Assembly: GCA_947379865.1 (NCBI GenBank)
Contig: CANCOY010000115.1
Coordinates: 1-10,701 of the forward strand
Direction: 5' to 3'
Source of the DNA: Acetobacteraceae bacterium
Lineage (GTDB): Bacteria > Pseudomonadota > Alphaproteobacteria > Zavarziniales > Zavarziniaceae
DNA length: 10,701 nt
Shown one piece after another: positions 1 to 6,712 of this stretch (positions are counted from its first letter, which is position 1; each line of letters starts with the position of its first letter). Below the pieces are notes generated by a model. The model was not told the origin of the DNA. It saw only the letters and a program-made list of their open reading frames with translations, and did not search any database. The translations under genes and the position numbers were made by a program.

Positions 1-476
1 ACCCGCTGGCGCTGTCCACCCGAAAGCTGCCCTGGCCGGCGCCCGCCGAGCGCGGGGAGGTTAACCATCTCCAGCATCTCGGCCGCCTGACGCAGGCGCT
101 CAGCCTTGGGAATCCCTCTGACCATGAGGCCATAAGCGACATTGTCGGCAACGGTCATGTGGGGGAACAGGGCGTAGTCCTGAAACACCGTATTGACGTC
201 ACGCTCGTAGGGCGGAATGCCAGAGGTATCGCGCCCATGCAGGGTGACAGTACCGCTGCTTGGCTGGTCAAAGCCGGCAATCAGTCTGAGACAGGTCGTC
301 TTGCCAGAGCCAGACGGCCCCAGCATGGCAAAGAACTCCCCGTCTGCAATGTCGAAACTGACCGCGCGCAGGGCTGCCACAGTGCCAAAGGACCGGCTGA
401 CGGACTGAAAGGAAATCGCCGTGCCCGGCACGGCCAGGCCGGCGGAGCCCGGGGCCGGCGGAACAGGGTTGGTCAT
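1..476 (-). CDS. ABC transporter ATP-binding protein, PotA/YdcT type (3' end beyond window)
   Basis: This is the cytoplasmic ATPase that powers an importer, probably for a polyamine-like or related small cationic solute. I translated it by hand from an ATG at 474–476; 158 complete codons are present before the window ends. Visible motifs are Walker A GPSGSGKT (residues 53–60), a Q-loop in VFQDYALFPHMTV (Q99) and the ABC signature LSGGQRQR (151–158). The Walker B, the H-loop and the C-terminal TOBE region that PotA-type proteins carry lie outside. The phrase DYALFPHMTV is typical of the spermidine/putrescine (PotA, YdcT) and iron (FbpC) branch. The gene follows the solute-binding gene after 69 bases that contain a terminator-like hairpin, and its only Shine–Dalgarno candidate is a weak GGCGAG. 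The first 20 residues are Pro/Ala/Gly-rich and may be a non-conserved extension. Family assignment is very secure; the substrate is inference from the neighbour. Confidence 0.93.
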   Translation of the reverse strand, partial: MTNPVPPAPGSAGLAVPGTAISFQSVSRSFGTVAALRAVSFDIADGEFFAMLGPSGSGKTTCLRLIAGFDQPSSGTVTLHGRDTSGIPPYERDVNTVFQDYALFPHMTVADNVAYGLMVRGIPKAERLRQAAEMLEMVNLPALGGRRPGQLSGGQRQR

Positions 477-486
477 GTAACTCGCC

Positions 487-533
487 GAAAAAGACGTCCC
501 CTGCGCAAGGCCGGCAAGGCCGCGCAGGGGACG
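487..533 (-). terminator. Terminator-like hairpin between solute-binding gene and ATPase gene
   Basis: A perfect 12-bp inverted repeat (495–506 with 522–533, arm CGTCCCCTGCGC) encloses a second 4-bp GGCC/GGCC stem (509–512 with 518–521), with a two-base bulge and a five-base loop. On the minus strand the stem is followed at once by TCTTTTTC (487–494), which gives the GC-rich stem plus T-tract of an intrinsic terminator. It begins only 12 bases after the stop of the solute-binding gene and ends 18 bases before the ATPase start. It probably terminates part of the transcription, or protects the 3' end of the upstream message, so that the binding protein is made in excess over the ATPase. Confidence 0.75.
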
Positions 534-545
534 AGGCTAATCAAC

Positions 546-1724
546 TCAATTGCCGCCCTGGATCGCCTGATAGTCGGTGGTCCACTTCGAATAGGGCACG
601 CAGGTCCGGCCATTGCCGCAGTTGGCAACCGGGGTGCGCCAGAAGGCGATCTTGTCGAATTCCTCAAAGCCGTTCGCCTTGCAGCCCTCATCCGTCAGCA
701 GGGCATTGCCCTTGCAGGCTGCCGGCACCACCGGCACCGAGCCGAACCAGGCCGCCACATCGCCCTGGATCTTGGGCTTCAGGCTGTGCTCGATCCACAT
801 ATAGGCGCAGTTCGGATGCTTGGCCTTGGCGTGCAGCATGGTCGTATCGGCCCAGCCGGTCATGCCTTCAGCAGGCAGTGTGGAGGCAACCGGCTGCTTC
901 TGGCCAACCAGGGTGTTCACCTGAAACGGCCACGAAGGGGAGGCCACGACGCCTTCCGAGGTGAAATCGGTCACCTGGACATTGGCGTCGTTCCAGTACT
1001 TGTTCACGATCTTGCGCTGGCCGCGCAGCAGGTCGAGGACCGCTGCATACTGCGTCTCATCCAGGGCATAGGGATCGGTGATCCCCAGTTCCGGCTTCTT
1101 TGACTTCAGATAGAGGGCGGCGTCAGCAATGTAGATGGGGCCGTAATAGGCCTGGACCCGACCCTTGTTCGACTTGCCGTCGGCCAGGGTCTGTTCCTCG
1201 AACACCACACTCCACGAGGTTGGTGCCTCCTTGAAGGCCTTGGTGTTGTACATCAGGACATTGGGTCCCCATTGATAGGGAACGCCATAGTGCTTGCCCT
1301 CAACCGTGTGCCAGGGCGCATTTTGCAACCGGGCATCAAGCGTCGACCAGCTGGCGATGCGGCTGGTATCTATTTCCTGCACGGTCTTGCCGGCAACCAT
1401 GCGCAGGCTGGCGTCACCAGAGGCGGTAACCAGATCAAAACTGCCATCCTTCATCAGGGTGACCATTTCGTCGGAACTGCCGGCCACCTTGACGGTCACC
1501 TTGCAGCCGGTTTCCTTCTCGAAGCCGGTTACCCAGTCGTAGTTCTTGTCGCTGTGGCCACGCTCGACATAGCCGGCCCAGGCAATGATGGAGACCTCGC
1601 CCTCTCCCTTGCCGGCAGCAGCAGCGTTGGCAAGGTCTATGCCTGCGAGTGAAAGAGTGGCGCCAAGTGCCAGAACCCGGCCCATAGCCCTGAAAGGTGT
1701 CCCCGACATCATCTCAAGCGTCAT
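546..1724 (-). CDS. ABC transporter periplasmic solute-binding protein, PotD/YdcS-like
   Basis: This 392-residue protein should capture a small solute in the periplasm and deliver it to an importer whose ATPase follows downstream. A Sec signal peptide is visible: a charged n-region, a hydrophobic stretch at about 17–30 and a likely cut near ANA|A (34). There is no lipobox cysteine, so it is probably soluble. The mature start EGEVSIIAWAGYVE and the blocks TGCKVTVKVAGSSDEMV (72–88) and DLVTASGDASLRMV (97–110) are typical of the COG0687 spermidine/putrescine-binding family, YdcS branch. Length is close to that of family members (350–390). The ATG at 1722–1724 has a strong AAGGGGG Shine–Dalgarno (1730–1736, five-base spacing), which favours it over Met5, Met6 or Met14. 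Six cysteines (74, 306, 337, 348, 369, 375) may form disulfides. The ligand cannot be told from sequence: polyamine, opine or another amine is possible. Confidence 0.92.
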   Translation of the reverse strand: MTLEMMSGTPFRAMGRVLALGATLSLAGIDLANAAAAGKGEGEVSIIAWAGYVERGHSDKNYDWVTGFEKETGCKVTVKVAGSSDEMVTLMKDGSFDLVTASGDASLRMVAGKTVQEIDTSRIASWSTLDARLQNAPWHTVEGKHYGVPYQWGPNVLMYNTKAFKEAPTSWSVVFEEQTLADGKSNKGRVQAYYGPIYIADAALYLKSKKPELGITDPYALDETQYAAVLDLLRGQRKIVNKYWNDANVQVTDFTSEGVVASPSWPFQVNTLVGQKQPVASTLPAEGMTGWADTTMLHAKAKHPNCAYMWIEHSLKPKIQGDVAAWFGSVPVVPAACKGNALLTDEGCKANGFEEFDKIAFWRTPVANCGNGRTCVPYSKWTTDYQAIQGGN

Positions 1725-1747
1725 GATTTCCCCCTTGCGACAGGATT

Positions 1748-1761
1748 CGAGCCCAGGCTCG
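1748..1761. repeat. Short interrupted palindrome upstream of the solute-binding gene
   Basis: CGAGCC-CA-GGCTCG forms a dyad of two 6-bp arms around a two-base centre. It sits 11 bases upstream of the Shine–Dalgarno of the solute-binding gene, just downstream of the promoter candidate. The spacing is too tight for a good RNA hairpin, so an operator-like protein site is a little more likely. In GC-rich DNA a palindrome of this size can arise by chance. Confidence 0.3.
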
Positions 1762-1771
1762 TCTGGTCATC

Positions 1772-1800
1772 AGCCTAGCAATGCCGACATCCGGTCACAA
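1772..1800 (-). promoter_or_regulatory. Weak sigma-70-like promoter candidate for the ABC importer operon
   Basis: On the minus strand TTGTGA (1795–1800; 4 of 6 matches to TTGACA) is followed by a 17-base spacer and TAGGCT (1772–1777; 3 of 6 matches to TATAAT). Transcription would start near 1765, giving a leader of about 40 bases before the solute-binding gene. The position is right, since it lies after the hairpin that may end the upstream transcript, but the -10 box is poor. Treat it as the best candidate seen, not as an established promoter. Confidence 0.25.
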
Positions 1801-1813
1801 TGAGGGAAACCGG

Positions 1814-1844
1814 CACCAGACAGGCAAAATCGCCTGTTCTGGTG
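1814..1844 (-). terminator. Hairpin downstream of gloA, possible operon terminator
   Basis: CACCAGACAGGC (1814–1825) pairs with GCCTGTTCTGGTG (1832–1844) through 12 base pairs with one bulged base and a six-base loop. It lies 25 bases beyond the gloA stop in the only gap of this size in the window. On the minus strand it is followed by CCGGTTTCCCTC, so there is no proper T-tract; the plus-strand side has none either. It may be a weak terminator, a 3'-end stabiliser or part of a Rho-dependent end of the lipid A operon. Confidence 0.45.
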
Positions 1845-1868
1845 TAACGCCCGGCGGCTGGAAGCCGT

Positions 1869-2312
1869 TCAACCAGCCCGGCTCTGGATCAGTTCGATCT
1901 TGTAGCCGTCAGGATCCTGGATGAACGCGATCACGGTCGAGCCGTGCTGCATGGCGCCTGGCGGGCGGGGAATGGCGACGCCGTCGGCCGCCAGTTTCTC
2001 GCAGGTGCCAAAGATATCAGAGACACCAAGGGCAATGTGGCCATAGGCGGTGCCAATCTCATAAGGCTCCTTCTGGTCCCAGTTATGGGTGAGTTCCAGA
2101 ACGCTGTGAGCGGACTCATCGCCATAGCCAACAAAGGCCAGCGAGAAACGCCCGCCCTCAAAATCGGCCCGGCGCAACAGCTTCATGCCGAGGTGGCCGG
2201 TGTAGAAGGCAAGTGATTTCTCAAGGTCGAGCACGCGGAGCATCGTGTGCAGCAGACGGAACTCATCCTTGGCGCCAGTTTCAGCTGCAGCGGTGGGGGC
2301 ATTGGCATTCAT
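1869..2312 (-). CDS. gloA: Lactoylglutathione lyase (glyoxalase I)
   Basis: Glyoxalase I isomerises the hemithioacetal of methylglyoxal and glutathione to S-lactoylglutathione in the cytosol. The 147-residue protein is a VOC-fold enzyme that closely resembles E. coli GloA: RLLHTMLRVLDLEKSLAFYT, LGMKLLRR, SLAFVGYG, GTAYGHIALGV and DPDGYKIELI are all recognisable. The four metal ligands expected from E. coli GloA (H5, E56, H74, E122) align with H22, E73, H92 and E140. The short form without plant/human-type insertions suggests the Ni/Co-dependent class. About 17 extra N-terminal residues precede the conserved RLLHTM block; no later ATG or GTG fits before it. The ATG overlaps the lpxB stop as ATGA and has a good AGGAG Shine–Dalgarno (2321–2325, eight-base spacing) inside the end of lpxB. 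This suggests coupled but also independently efficient translation. Its place in a lipid A operon is unexpected. Confidence 0.95.
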   Translation of the reverse strand: MNANAPTAAAETGAKDEFRLLHTMLRVLDLEKSLAFYTGHLGMKLLRRADFEGGRFSLAFVGYGDESAHSVLELTHNWDQKEPYEIGTAYGHIALGVSDIFGTCEKLAADGVAIPRPPGAMQHGSTVIAFIQDPDGYKIELIQSRAG

Positions 2313-3544
2313 TGCGGGTTCTCCTCTTGGACAGGCATAACGAATCCTGGGGGCAGGCGGCCACGGGCTGCCAGTACATCAAGCACGGCGCGGGCGGCGC
2401 GTTCACCAGGCGGCACGCCACCCTGGCCAAGTGCCTTCAGGAAATCATCCATTTCGCGAATCTGGCGCGCCCTCGCCTCTGGTTCAACCAGAATATGGGC
2501 CACCGCCTCGGCAAGCCTTGGCCCGGTGCAATCGGCCTGAATGAATTCAGGCACGATCTCGCGGTCGTTCATGATGTTGATCAGGCTGGCGTGCTTCAAC
2601 CGTGTCAGGCGACGGACCGCAAAGGCCGTAATCGGGTTGACCCTGTAGGTCACCACCATGGGCACCCGGGCCAGTGCCAGTTCAAGCGTAACCGTTCCCG
2701 ACGCCGCCAGCGCCACATCCGAGGCTGCCATGGCAACCAGTTTCATCTCGCGTTCGGGAACCAGCACAGCCCGCACCGGCCACGCCGCTGCGGCCTCTGC
2801 CACCTGCCCAGCCAGATGCGGGACCGTGGGGACGATGGCCACAAGGCCCGGGAACTGTGCCGCCAACAGCGCCAGCACCTCGGCATAGCGCGGCGTCAGC
2901 AGGCTAACCTCGCTGCGCCGGCTTCCCGGCAGGACGCAGATAACCGGCGCCTCAGCCACGATGTCATGGGCTGCGCGAAAGGCCCTGCCGGCCTTTGCCA
3001 GTTCCGCCGGCGGTGGCGCATCCTCGACCACGGAATGCCCCACAAAGGTGCAGCCAAGGCCCACCTTGGCAAACCAGGGGGGCTCAAAGGGCAGCAGGAC
3101 CAGCAGATGGTCCAGAAACCGCGCAATAACCCGGGCGCGGCCCGGGCGCCAGGCCCAGACGGTTGGCGCCACATAGTGAACTAGGGGGATGCCGCTCCCC
3201 TTCAGCCGCTTGCCGACGCGAAAGCTGAAAGCCGGGCTGTCGATGGTCACCAGAACATCGGGCTTGTTCGCACGGGCCGCCGCCACAACCTCCGCGACAC
3301 GGCCAAGCAGATGGCGGGCCTTGGGTAGAATCTCGACCACACCAATGATGGTCAGTTCCGACATGGGAAACTGGCTGGCCAGCCCCTCTGCCGTCATTGC
3401 CTCCCCGCCGACGCCTGAGAAGGCGACATGGCCTCCCGCAAGGCGGCGCAAGGCCCGCATCAGCCGCGACCCCAGAAGGTCGCCCGAGGGTTCACCGGCG
3501 ACAAGCATGACGCGAAGCGGCCGCGCGACCACCTCAGGCGTCAT
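2309..3544 (-). CDS. lpxB: Lipid-A-disaccharide synthase
   Basis: LpxB (GT19 family) joins UDP-2,3-diacylglucosamine and lipid X to make the tetra-acylated lipid A disaccharide 1-phosphate at the inner face of the inner membrane. The 411 residues, slightly longer than E. coli LpxB (382), show the N-terminal AGEPSGDLLG (16–25), VTIDSPAF with D102 at the position of the conserved active-site Asp, HYVAPTVWAWRPGR (123–136), the GSRRSE donor-site loop (207–212) and ASGTVTLELAL (281–291). The block NIMNDREIVPEF (323–334) is also typical. The ATG at 3542–3544 overlaps the end of lpxI by 11 bases and has only a weak upstream GGGAT, so translation is probably coupled. Met13 is a possible later start but would cut into the first beta-strand. 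The C-terminal tail after about residue 395 is proline-rich and not conserved. It acts directly after LpxI in the pathway. Confidence 0.97.
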   Translation of the reverse strand: MTPEVVARPLRVMLVAGEPSGDLLGSRLMRALRRLAGGHVAFSGVGGEAMTAEGLASQFPMSELTIIGVVEILPKARHLLGRVAEVVAAARANKPDVLVTIDSPAFSFRVGKRLKGSGIPLVHYVAPTVWAWRPGRARVIARFLDHLLVLLPFEPPWFAKVGLGCTFVGHSVVEDAPPPAELAKAGRAFRAAHDIVAEAPVICVLPGSRRSEVSLLTPRYAEVLALLAAQFPGLVAIVPTVPHLAGQVAEAAAAWPVRAVLVPEREMKLVAMAASDVALAASGTVTLELALARVPMVVTYRVNPITAFAVRRLTRLKHASLINIMNDREIVPEFIQADCTGPRLAEAVAHILVEPEARARQIREMDDFLKALGQGGVPPGERAARAVLDVLAARGRLPPGFVMPVQEENPQ

Positions 3545-4388
3545 CAGTCACGATCCCGATGATAAAGATCCCGGCTTCATCAGCTGCTTTTGCCGTGGCC
3601 GTCCTGTCCATGATGATGGCCTGGCCGGCCTCGACAGCGATCCCGGCAAGCCGGGCCGCCACGGCACCCGCCACAGTCTGCACGCCAATGGTAGGCAGAT
3701 CGACACGCCGTTCCTGTCCCGGCTTTGCGACCTTGACCAGTGCGCCGGCCGGACCTGCCGGGCCATGCTGGACGCGCAGAAGGGCAACACGGGCGAGCAT
3801 GGCATCGGTGCCATCCACCACCTCAACGCCAAGGATGGCGCCATCAACGGCAACGGCACCCTGCCCCACATCAAGGCCACCCATCACCTTTGCCACCTGC
3901 ATGGCACGGGCAACATCGGCGCGCGCCGCATCATCCGGCCTGATCGCCCCAAGCGGCCCCGGGCCAACAAGCAGGTTCCCCAGCACATCATCAGCGCCGA
4001 CAACCCTGAAGCCCTCTTCCTCGAAGACCGCGATCAGGACATTGAACAGGGCATTGTCACCCTTGCGGGCCGCCGCTGCCACTCTTGGCAATAGTTTGAT
4101 GCCGCGCCAATCAGGCCGCAGACGGGCGAAATCGGGGCGGCGAACGGGCCCCGCCATGACCAGTTCAGCACAGGCATGGGCCTTAAGAAGGTCGATCGCG
4201 CGCCCAACGGCGGCGATGTCGACCAGTTCCACCTGAACATCTGTGAACGATGCCGGCTCGGCGGCACCGGCAATTGCCAGCACAAACACATCCCGCCCGT
4301 CACGCCGGGCCGCTTCAACAAGGCGGTGCGGCAGCGCGCCCGAGCCTGCGAGAATGCCAAGTTTTGGCCTGGGCCGGGGATCGGTCAT
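3534..4388 (-). CDS. lpxI: UDP-2,3-diacylglucosamine pyrophosphatase LpxI (DUF1009 family)
   Basis: LpxI hydrolyses UDP-2,3-diacylglucosamine to lipid X and UMP. It replaces the unrelated LpxH in alphaproteobacteria, as characterised in Caulobacter crescentus. The 284-residue protein has the N-terminal GILAGSGALPHRLVEAA strand-turn-helix (11–27), a KGDNALF block (109–115), VVDGTDAML (190–198), and the C-terminal QERRVDLPTIGVQT (225–238). D230 there probably corresponds to the catalytic Asp (D225) of the Caulobacter enzyme. No LpxH or LpxG gene is seen here, which fits LpxI filling this step. It lies 17 bases after lpxA with a modest GGTGGGG upstream, and overlaps lpxB by 11 bases. Sitting between lpxA and lpxB is its usual place. 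The assignment rests on family motifs and context, and both agree. Confidence 0.95.
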   Translation of the reverse strand: MTDPRPRPKLGILAGSGALPHRLVEAARRDGRDVFVLAIAGAAEPASFTDVQVELVDIAAVGRAIDLLKAHACAELVMAGPVRRPDFARLRPDWRGIKLLPRVAAAARKGDNALFNVLIAVFEEEGFRVVGADDVLGNLLVGPGPLGAIRPDDAARADVARAMQVAKVMGGLDVGQGAVAVDGAILGVEVVDGTDAMLARVALLRVQHGPAGPAGALVKVAKPGQERRVDLPTIGVQTVAGAVAARLAGIAVEAGQAIIMDRTATAKAADEAGIFIIGIVTDDA

Positions 4389-4405
4389 CGCGGCCCCACC
4401 GCCGC

Positions 4406-5209
4406 TCAGGCGGCGCGCTCTGAGCGCGGCGTGCAGAACGAGCGTTCGGTTTTCGCCTGCATGAACTGCAGGATCATGCCCACGGCCTCGTTCTCGGCAA
4501 AGCTTTCGGCGACATCGGCAAGCCGCTCCTGCAGGGTGCCTTCCGGCGCGAACAGCAGGCGATAGGCCGAGCGCAGCGAATGGATCTGTTCCCGCGTGAA
4601 ACCGCGCCGCTTAAGCCCGACAATGTTCAGGCCAGAGAGATGGGCACGGTTGCCCATAACAAGGCCATAGGGAATGACATCACTCTCCACGCCGGACATG
4701 CCGCCAATCATGGCGCCAGCGCCGATGCGCACGAACTGATGCACTGCCGATAGACCGCCCACAAAGGCAAAGGGGCCCACTTCCACATGGCCCGCCAGGG
4801 TACCGCAATTGGCCATGATCACATGATCGCCAACCCGGCAGTCATGGGCCACATGGGCGCCGGCCATCAACAGGCAATGATTGCCAACCACCGTCTCCAT
4901 GCCCCCACCCTCGGTACCGGGGTTGATGGTGACATGCTCACGGATCATGCAATCCGTACCCACCGTCAGGGTCGACGGCTCCCCCTTGTACTTGAGGTCC
5001 TGGGGCTGATGACCGATCGACGCGAAGGGAAAGATGCGGGTGCGGGCACCGATTGTCGTGCGGCCCGTCACAACCACATGGGAATCAAGGGTCACACCAT
5101 CGCCAAGTTGTACGTGCGCCCCAACAACGCTGAAGGGGCCAACGTTGACGTCGGCACCAATGCGGGCGCCGTCTTCGATAATGGCAGTGGGATGGATCAT
5201 CTCAGTCAC
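4406..5209 (-). CDS. lpxA: UDP-N-acetylglucosamine 3-O-acyltransferase
   Basis: LpxA makes the first, reversible step of lipid A synthesis, moving a 3-hydroxyacyl chain from ACP to the 3-OH of UDP-GlcNAc. The 267-residue protein has the left-handed beta-helix hexapeptide repeats over about residues 5–190 and a C-terminal helical domain starting near GLKRRGFTREQI (198–209). Residues matching E. coli LpxA include the catalytic H122 in AHDC (E. coli H125) and K73 (E. coli K76). G170 sits at the position of the E. coli acyl-length ruler G173, which points to a long (C12–C14) hydroxyacyl donor. The start is uncertain: a GTG at 5207–5209 overlaps the fabZ stop as GTGA, while an ATG at 5198–5200 would give a protein three residues shorter beginning MIHPTAI. 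Neither has a strong Shine–Dalgarno, so coupling to fabZ is likely. Confidence 0.96.
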   Translation of the reverse strand: MTEMIHPTAIIEDGARIGADVNVGPFSVVGAHVQLGDGVTLDSHVVVTGRTTIGARTRIFPFASIGHQPQDLKYKGEPSTLTVGTDCMIREHVTINPGTEGGGMETVVGNHCLLMAGAHVAHDCRVGDHVIMANCGTLAGHVEVGPFAFVGGLSAVHQFVRIGAGAMIGGMSGVESDVIPYGLVMGNRAHLSGLNIVGLKRRGFTREQIHSLRSAYRLLFAPEGTLQERLADVAESFAENEAVGMILQFMQAKTERSFCTPRSERAA

Positions 5210-5688
5210 CGGTCCATGATCATGGCGGCAAATTCCGCTTCGGCCACCTTCACGCCGTCAACCTTGGCAACCCCATTGAAGCGCCAGACATTGCCACGGC
5301 TGCGGTCCTTGACGACCTCGACACGCATGGTATCGCCCGGCGTTACTGGCCTGCGGAAACGGGCATTGTCGACCGTCATGAAATAGACGAGCTTGCCTTC
5401 GGCGCTCTCGCCCAGTGTATGCACAACCAGCACCGCCGCCGTCTGGGCCATGGATTCGATGATCATCACCCCCGGCATGACCGGACGGGTGGGAAAATGC
5501 CCCTGGAAAAACGGCTCGTTGACGGTGACGTTCTTGATGCCCACGGCACTTTGGCCGGTGACCATGTCGACAACCTTGTCGATCATCAGCATGGGATAGC
5601 GATGGGGGATCATCTCCATCACCCGCACGATATCCACGCTGGCCACCGTCGTGGGTTCGACCGGCAGGGGGGCGTTGACGTCACTCAT
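5206..5688 (-). CDS. fabZ: 3-hydroxyacyl-[acyl-carrier-protein] dehydratase FabZ
   Basis: FabZ dehydrates 3-hydroxyacyl-ACP to trans-2-enoyl-ACP in type II fatty acid synthesis. It competes with LpxA and LpxD for the same 3-hydroxyacyl-ACP pool, so its place between them ties phospholipid and lipid A production together. The 160-residue hot-dog-fold protein shows IPHRYPMLMIDKV (27–39), then FFQGHFPTRPVMPGV (60–74) with catalytic H64, and E78 in MIIESMAQ (75–82). FMTVDNARFRRPVTPGD (103–119) completes the family pattern. The N-terminal ~17 residues are extra relative to compact FabZ and look disordered. The ATG at 5686–5688 overlaps the end of lpxD by 8 bases and has GAAAGG upstream at suitable spacing. 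Its stop overlaps the lpxA start. Confidence 0.97.
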   Translation of the reverse strand: MSDVNAPLPVEPTTVASVDIVRVMEMIPHRYPMLMIDKVVDMVTGQSAVGIKNVTVNEPFFQGHFPTRPVMPGVMIIESMAQTAAVLVVHTLGESAEGKLVYFMTVDNARFRRPVTPGDTMRVEVVKDRSRGNVWRFNGVAKVDGVKVAEAEFAAMIMDR

Positions 5689-6712
5689 TCGGTTTGGCCT
5701 TTCGTTCCGAAAGCTTCGTCAGGGTTGCGTGCCGGCGGAAAAAGAATTTGAGCGGCATGGCCGGAATACCAAACCATGACTCACCGGCAGGCACATCGTT
5801 CATTACGCCACTCTTGGCGCCAATCCGGGCACCGGAACCGATCTTGAGATGGCCGGCAAGACCGACCTGCCCGCCAATGGCGACAAAGTCGCCGACGTGG
5901 GTGCTGCCGGAAATCCCCGCCTGCCCGGCCATGATGCAGCCACGGCCCATGCGCACGTTGTGGCCGATCTGGACAAGATTGTCGATCCAGGTTCCATCCC
6001 CGATGACGGTGTCGGGACCACTGCCACGGTCAACCGTGCTGTTGGCCCCGATTTCGACGTCGTTGCCGATGATGACACGGCCAAGTTGCGGAACCTTTAC
6101 ATGGCCCCGGGGGTCCGGCGCGAAGCCGAAACCATCCTGGCCCACCCGCACACCCGGATGAAGACGAACGCGATCCCCAATCTGGCAATGGCTGAGGCTG
6201 GTACACATGCCGATGTGGGTATCACTGCCAATCTCGACATTGCGTCCGACCACGGCATTGGCGCCGATTGAGCATCGGGCACCCAGTCGGGCGCCTGCCT
6301 CGATCACGACGCCAGCCGCGATGTCACAGTCGGGGCCGATAATGGCCGATGGATCCACATGCGCCGTCGGGTGGACATTGCCGGTGGATACGGGCTCTGG
6401 ATAGAAGGCCTGCGCTGCCAGCGCATAAGCCTTGTAGGGCTCGTCGGCAACAAGCAACGCCATGCCCTCGGGCGCACGTAGCCCGTCGCGCTTGCCGATG
6501 ACGCAGGCGCCGGCCGCCGATACCTCGAAAGCACCGACATATTTCATATTGTCCAGGAAGGAGAGATCTTCCGGGCCAGCCTTGTCCAGCGGCGCCACGT
6601 CCATGACAAGGTGGTCAGGGTCGCTGCCCTGCCCTACCTTTGCACCGATGATCGCTGCAAGCGAACCGATGGTGAACGGACCACGGCGAGTAAAAAATCG
6701 CGCGTCCGGCAT
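5681..6712 (-). CDS. lpxD: UDP-3-O-(3-hydroxyacyl)glucosamine N-acyltransferase
   Basis: LpxD adds the second 3-hydroxyacyl chain, to the 2-amino group of UDP-3-O-acylglucosamine, after LpxC has deacetylated it. The 343 residues split into an N-terminal uridine-binding domain (about 1–110, with DVAPLDKAGPEDLSFLDN at 38–55), a hexapeptide-repeat beta-helix (about 113–310) and a C-terminal helix. GQDGFGFAPD (191–200) is the family's signature loop, and H251 in QIGHNV matches the catalytic H239 of E. coli LpxD. Length matches the E. coli enzyme (341). The start ATG overlaps the ompH stop by one base (TGATG) and has no clear Shine–Dalgarno, so it likely depends on re-initiation by ribosomes ending ompH. 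LpxC, the intervening enzyme, is not in the window. Confidence 0.97.
   Translation of the reverse strand: MPDARFFTRRGPFTIGSLAAIIGAKVGQGSDPDHLVMDVAPLDKAGPEDLSFLDNMKYVGAFEVSAAGACVIGKRDGLRAPEGMALLVADEPYKAYALAAQAFYPEPVSTGNVHPTAHVDPSAIIGPDCDIAAGVVIEAGARLGARCSIGANAVVGRNVEIGSDTHIGMCTSLSHCQIGDRVRLHPGVRVGQDGFGFAPDPRGHVKVPQLGRVIIGNDVEIGANSTVDRGSGPDTVIGDGTWIDNLVQIGHNVRMGRGCIMAGQAGISGSTHVGDFVAIGGQVGLAGHLKIGSGARIGAKSGVMNDVPAGESWFGIPAMPLKFFFRRHATLTKLSERKAKPNE

Noticed and set aside
159..1103. Plus-strand open frame of 314 codons opposite the ABC importer genes
   Set aside because: It runs antisense across the end of the solute-binding gene, the hairpin and the ATPase gene, all of which have clear family motifs. 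Its translation is rich in Arg, Gly, His and Ala with no recognisable motif, as expected from a shadow frame in GC-rich DNA.
1855..1867. CGGCT–GGA–AGCCG hairpin next to the gloA stop
   Set aside because: Only five base pairs with a three-base loop and no T-tract; a stem this small is expected by chance in GC-rich DNA, and the longer hairpin at 1814–1844 is the better candidate.
2213..3184. Plus-strand open frame of 323 codons opposite lpxB
   Set aside because: It is antisense to a full-length, motif-complete lpxB and reads as low-complexity His/Arg/Gln/Gly sequence without a domain or signal.
3189..4094. Plus-strand open frame of 301 codons opposite lpxB and lpxI
   Set aside because: It crosses the junction of two well-supported minus-strand genes and has no recognisable features.
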